The position numbers were made by a program, and so were the translations under genes. The notes under the pieces were generated by a model that saw only the letters and a program-made list of their open reading frames with translations, was not told the origin of the DNA and did not search any database. Below, piece by piece: positions 62,441 through 64,000 of a stretch of 64,000 nucleotides of DNA. The DNA is taken from the NCBI GenBank assembly GCA_903834135.1, contig CAILHZ010000016.1:62001-126000 (forward strand). The letters run 5' to 3'. How positions within the stretch are numbered: position 1 is the stretch's first letter; each line of letters begins with the position of its first letter. Source of the stretch: an uncultured Opitutia bacterium (GTDB lineage Bacteria; Verrucomicrobiota; Verrucomicrobiia; Opitutales; Opitutaceae).

Positions 62441-64000
62441 TTAGAATGTAAGTGTATTAGTCCACACCCATTGGCGAGGAATACCATTTATTGTACCAAT
62501 GAGTGGTCCAACCCAACCTGTTGTTGGATTAGGTAAAATAAGCACTCCATAGTGATTAAACATGTTATTGATATTTAGCTGACTAGATATTGGAAGCTTA
62601 CCTAATTTCCATGAATAACCTGCAATCAAATTAAAGGTGGTCATGTTAGGTAGCATATATACCGTACGTCCCGCCTTAGTAGGATCAGCCGCAACGCCAT
62701 TTGGATAATAATAAAATCCTCTATTTTGCCTACTTAAAGATAAAGTTCCACCAAGCCTAATACCTTTAGTAAAGCCCTGATCAAACGAATACATTGCCGT
62801 AGCGATTGCACTATACTTTGGATAACCAACCGTTTTATCGCCTGCAATGGATACCGGAATTATACCAGGAGGAGGTATTATGGCATTAGGAGCAATTTGT
62901 AACTTGGATATAGGAAGTCCGTTTGCTCCAGTTAAAATAGCTCCATGCACAGGATCGATTTGTTGAAGTACATACCTAAGGGATGTATTGCCAATAACAG
63001 AGGTTATGAGTGCTGGTTGGGCGTAATACGGACTCGTTGTCGTATTCATCATAGCAATCGTAAGCGGTATCGCACCTGCTGTTGTCGATGCTACAACTGG
63101 AGTCTTTGAATTGTACGTTGGTAAAACGTACACGGGAGTACCGTCAGCATAGGTTACATTTCCTGCAGCATTTGCGTTAAACTGATCGTTATAAAGCTGA
63201 CCGTATGAAACATTACTTCCAATCGTACCGTCAGTCTCCGCGGCTGAGATTCTAATCCTTATGTTTTTAGTAGGAGCTGCAGTAAATACTGCCTGCACGC
63301 CTTGACTCTTACGATCAACGTTAATGTATACGCTTGCATTGCCATAACCACCATTTAAGCCAGCTGTAGGGTTAATATCTAATTCTAGCGTACTTGTTAT
63401 AGCATACTGCTCGTTACTGGATTGCGTTGCAAAATATGCGATTGTGCCCGAATAACGACCATCAGGTGTTGATAACTTTATACCTGTCTCGGCACCAAAT
63501 CCTTTAGCAGTTAATGGAGGATTACCATAAGGGTCGTTTGCTTGAGCAACTGGAGGATTATACGAGTCAGAACCATTAACATACATATGCAAAGTTTTGC
63601 TCAGTTCATAACTCATACCTAAGCTAAAACTTGTTGGTTTTTGTTTAATAATCACCGTTGCTTGATTGTCGGTGCTGTTTTTTGGAGGTACCGCTGCTCC
63701 TTGATTCATCTGCTCGCGGTAGAAATTCTGCAGACGAATTCCGGATAATATTTCTAAGCGATCATTGAAAAGTGATAGCGTATTAGCTGCAAAAATAGCT
63801 GAAGAAATTGTATGCCGAACGAGATATCCGCGACCACCAAGCGCAAGTCCAAGTGGATTATTAAGGGACATCTTGTTCTTATCAGAAATATTACCTTGCT
63901 GTCTTACGTAGGTGTTACCTGCATACGTAATTACATTTTGGAAAGGCTTCCAAAGCGGATCCTTAATCGGTCCATTTTGCACAGTCCACACTTCACGTAC
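62441..64000 (-). CDS. TonB-dependent receptor, 5' end beyond window
   Basis: The minus-strand frame stays open to the right edge (V-R-E precedes the internal GTG at 63991), so the N-terminal signal and plug are missing. What is seen is a receptor barrel of more than 515 residues: RLEILSGIRLQNFYREQ, SFSLGMSYELSKTLHMYVNGSDSYNP, GAETGIKLSTPDGRYSGTIAYF, LNINNMFNHYG and a C-terminal aromatic (TNTLTF). The style is of the large Opitutae TonB receptors. It is separated from the amidohydrolase gene by a terminator. Confidence 0.87.
   Translation of the reverse strand, partial: VREVWTVQNGPIKDPLWKPFQNVITYAGNTYVRQQGNISDKNKMSLNNPLGLALGGRGYLVRHTISSAIFAANTLSLFNDRLEILSGIRLQNFYREQMNQGAAVPPKNSTDNQATVIIKQKPTSFSLGMSYELSKTLHMYVNGSDSYNPPVAQANDPYGNPPLTAKGFGAETGIKLSTPDGRYSGTIAYFATQSSNEQYAITSTLELDINPTAGLNGGYGNASVYINVDRKSQGVQAVFTAAPTKNIRIRISAAETDGTIGSNVSYGQLYNDQFNANAAGNVTYADGTPVYVLPTYNSKTPVVASTTAGAIPLTIAMMNTTTSPYYAQPALITSVIGNTSLRYVLQQIDPVHGAILTGANGLPISKLQIAPNAIIPPPGIIPVSIAGDKTVGYPKYSAIATAMYSFDQGFTKGIRLGGTLSLSRQNRGFYYYPNGVAADPTKAGRTVYMLPNMTTFNLIAGYSWKLGKLPISSQLNINNMFNHYGVLILPNPTTGWVGPLIGTINGIPRQWVWTNTLTF

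Overview
The window most likely comes from a verrucomicrobial chromosome, probably class Opitutae, with moderate to low GC by eye. Four things point there: two secreted PVC-type dehydrogenase/cytochrome c proteins (52137-54692 and 55852-58458); a C-terminal module in the gene at 27657 of a kind common in Opitutae surface proteins; several Gfo/Idh/MocA, sugar-isomerase/epimerase and Tat-exported amidohydrolase genes together; and TonB receptors mixed with glycoside hydrolases. The assignment rests on family knowledge, not on a database search. Coding density is high, Shine-Dalgarno sequences are scarce, and several genes carry a -10-like hexamer almost touching the start codon.

Layout. 1-4470: housekeeping block with a cut metallo-beta-lactamase-fold gene, rsmD, rsmE, xseA, a VTT-domain membrane protein, gloA and tRNA-Leu(UAA). 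4632-9684: GntP permease, a divergent membrane pyrophosphatase and a LacI-type regulator. 9745-16384: a NamZ-like lipoprotein and two paralogous TMTC-like membrane/TPR proteins around a glycerate kinase. 16404-21200: a fucose-isomerase-like protein, a BON protein, an SDR and two RNA methyltransferases. 21201-21692 is the only gap over 300 bp without an intact gene; it holds a decayed HigA-type antitoxin. 21693-26429: a GH2 protein with an altered acid/base site, a cytochrome b562-like protein and a Gfo/Idh oxidoreductase. 26524-31261: a sigma-70-like protein that ends before region 4.2, divergent from two overlapping genes for large secreted proteins. 31312-35767: orphan ABC ATPase, alginate-lyase-like protein, DUF167, LexA with its own palindromic operator, SRAP protein, and two small membrane or exported proteins.

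35912-49711: exported peptidase-like proteins, an esterase, a GH2 with intact catalytic residues, an eight-heme cytochrome with TPRs, an RCC1-GH92 fusion and a TonB receptor. This looks like glycan acquisition plus extracytoplasmic electron transfer. 49905-64000: a YebC-family gene, then MFS transporter + PVC cytochrome (+ strand), PVC cytochrome + triple-RidA lipoprotein (- strand, ATGA overlap), NagA-like deacetylase, exported Gfo/Idh protein, sugar isomerase/epimerase, Tat-exported amidohydrolase, and a TonB receptor running off the right edge.

The strongest candidates for something undescribed are: the lipoprotein with three RidA-fold domains coupled to a PVC cytochrome; the sigma-like protein lacking region 4.2 beside a surface-protein operon; the RCC1-GH92 fusion; and a run of family members whose key residues are altered (GH2 Q474, gluzincin-like R166, all three RidA domains, membrane pyrophosphatase motif).
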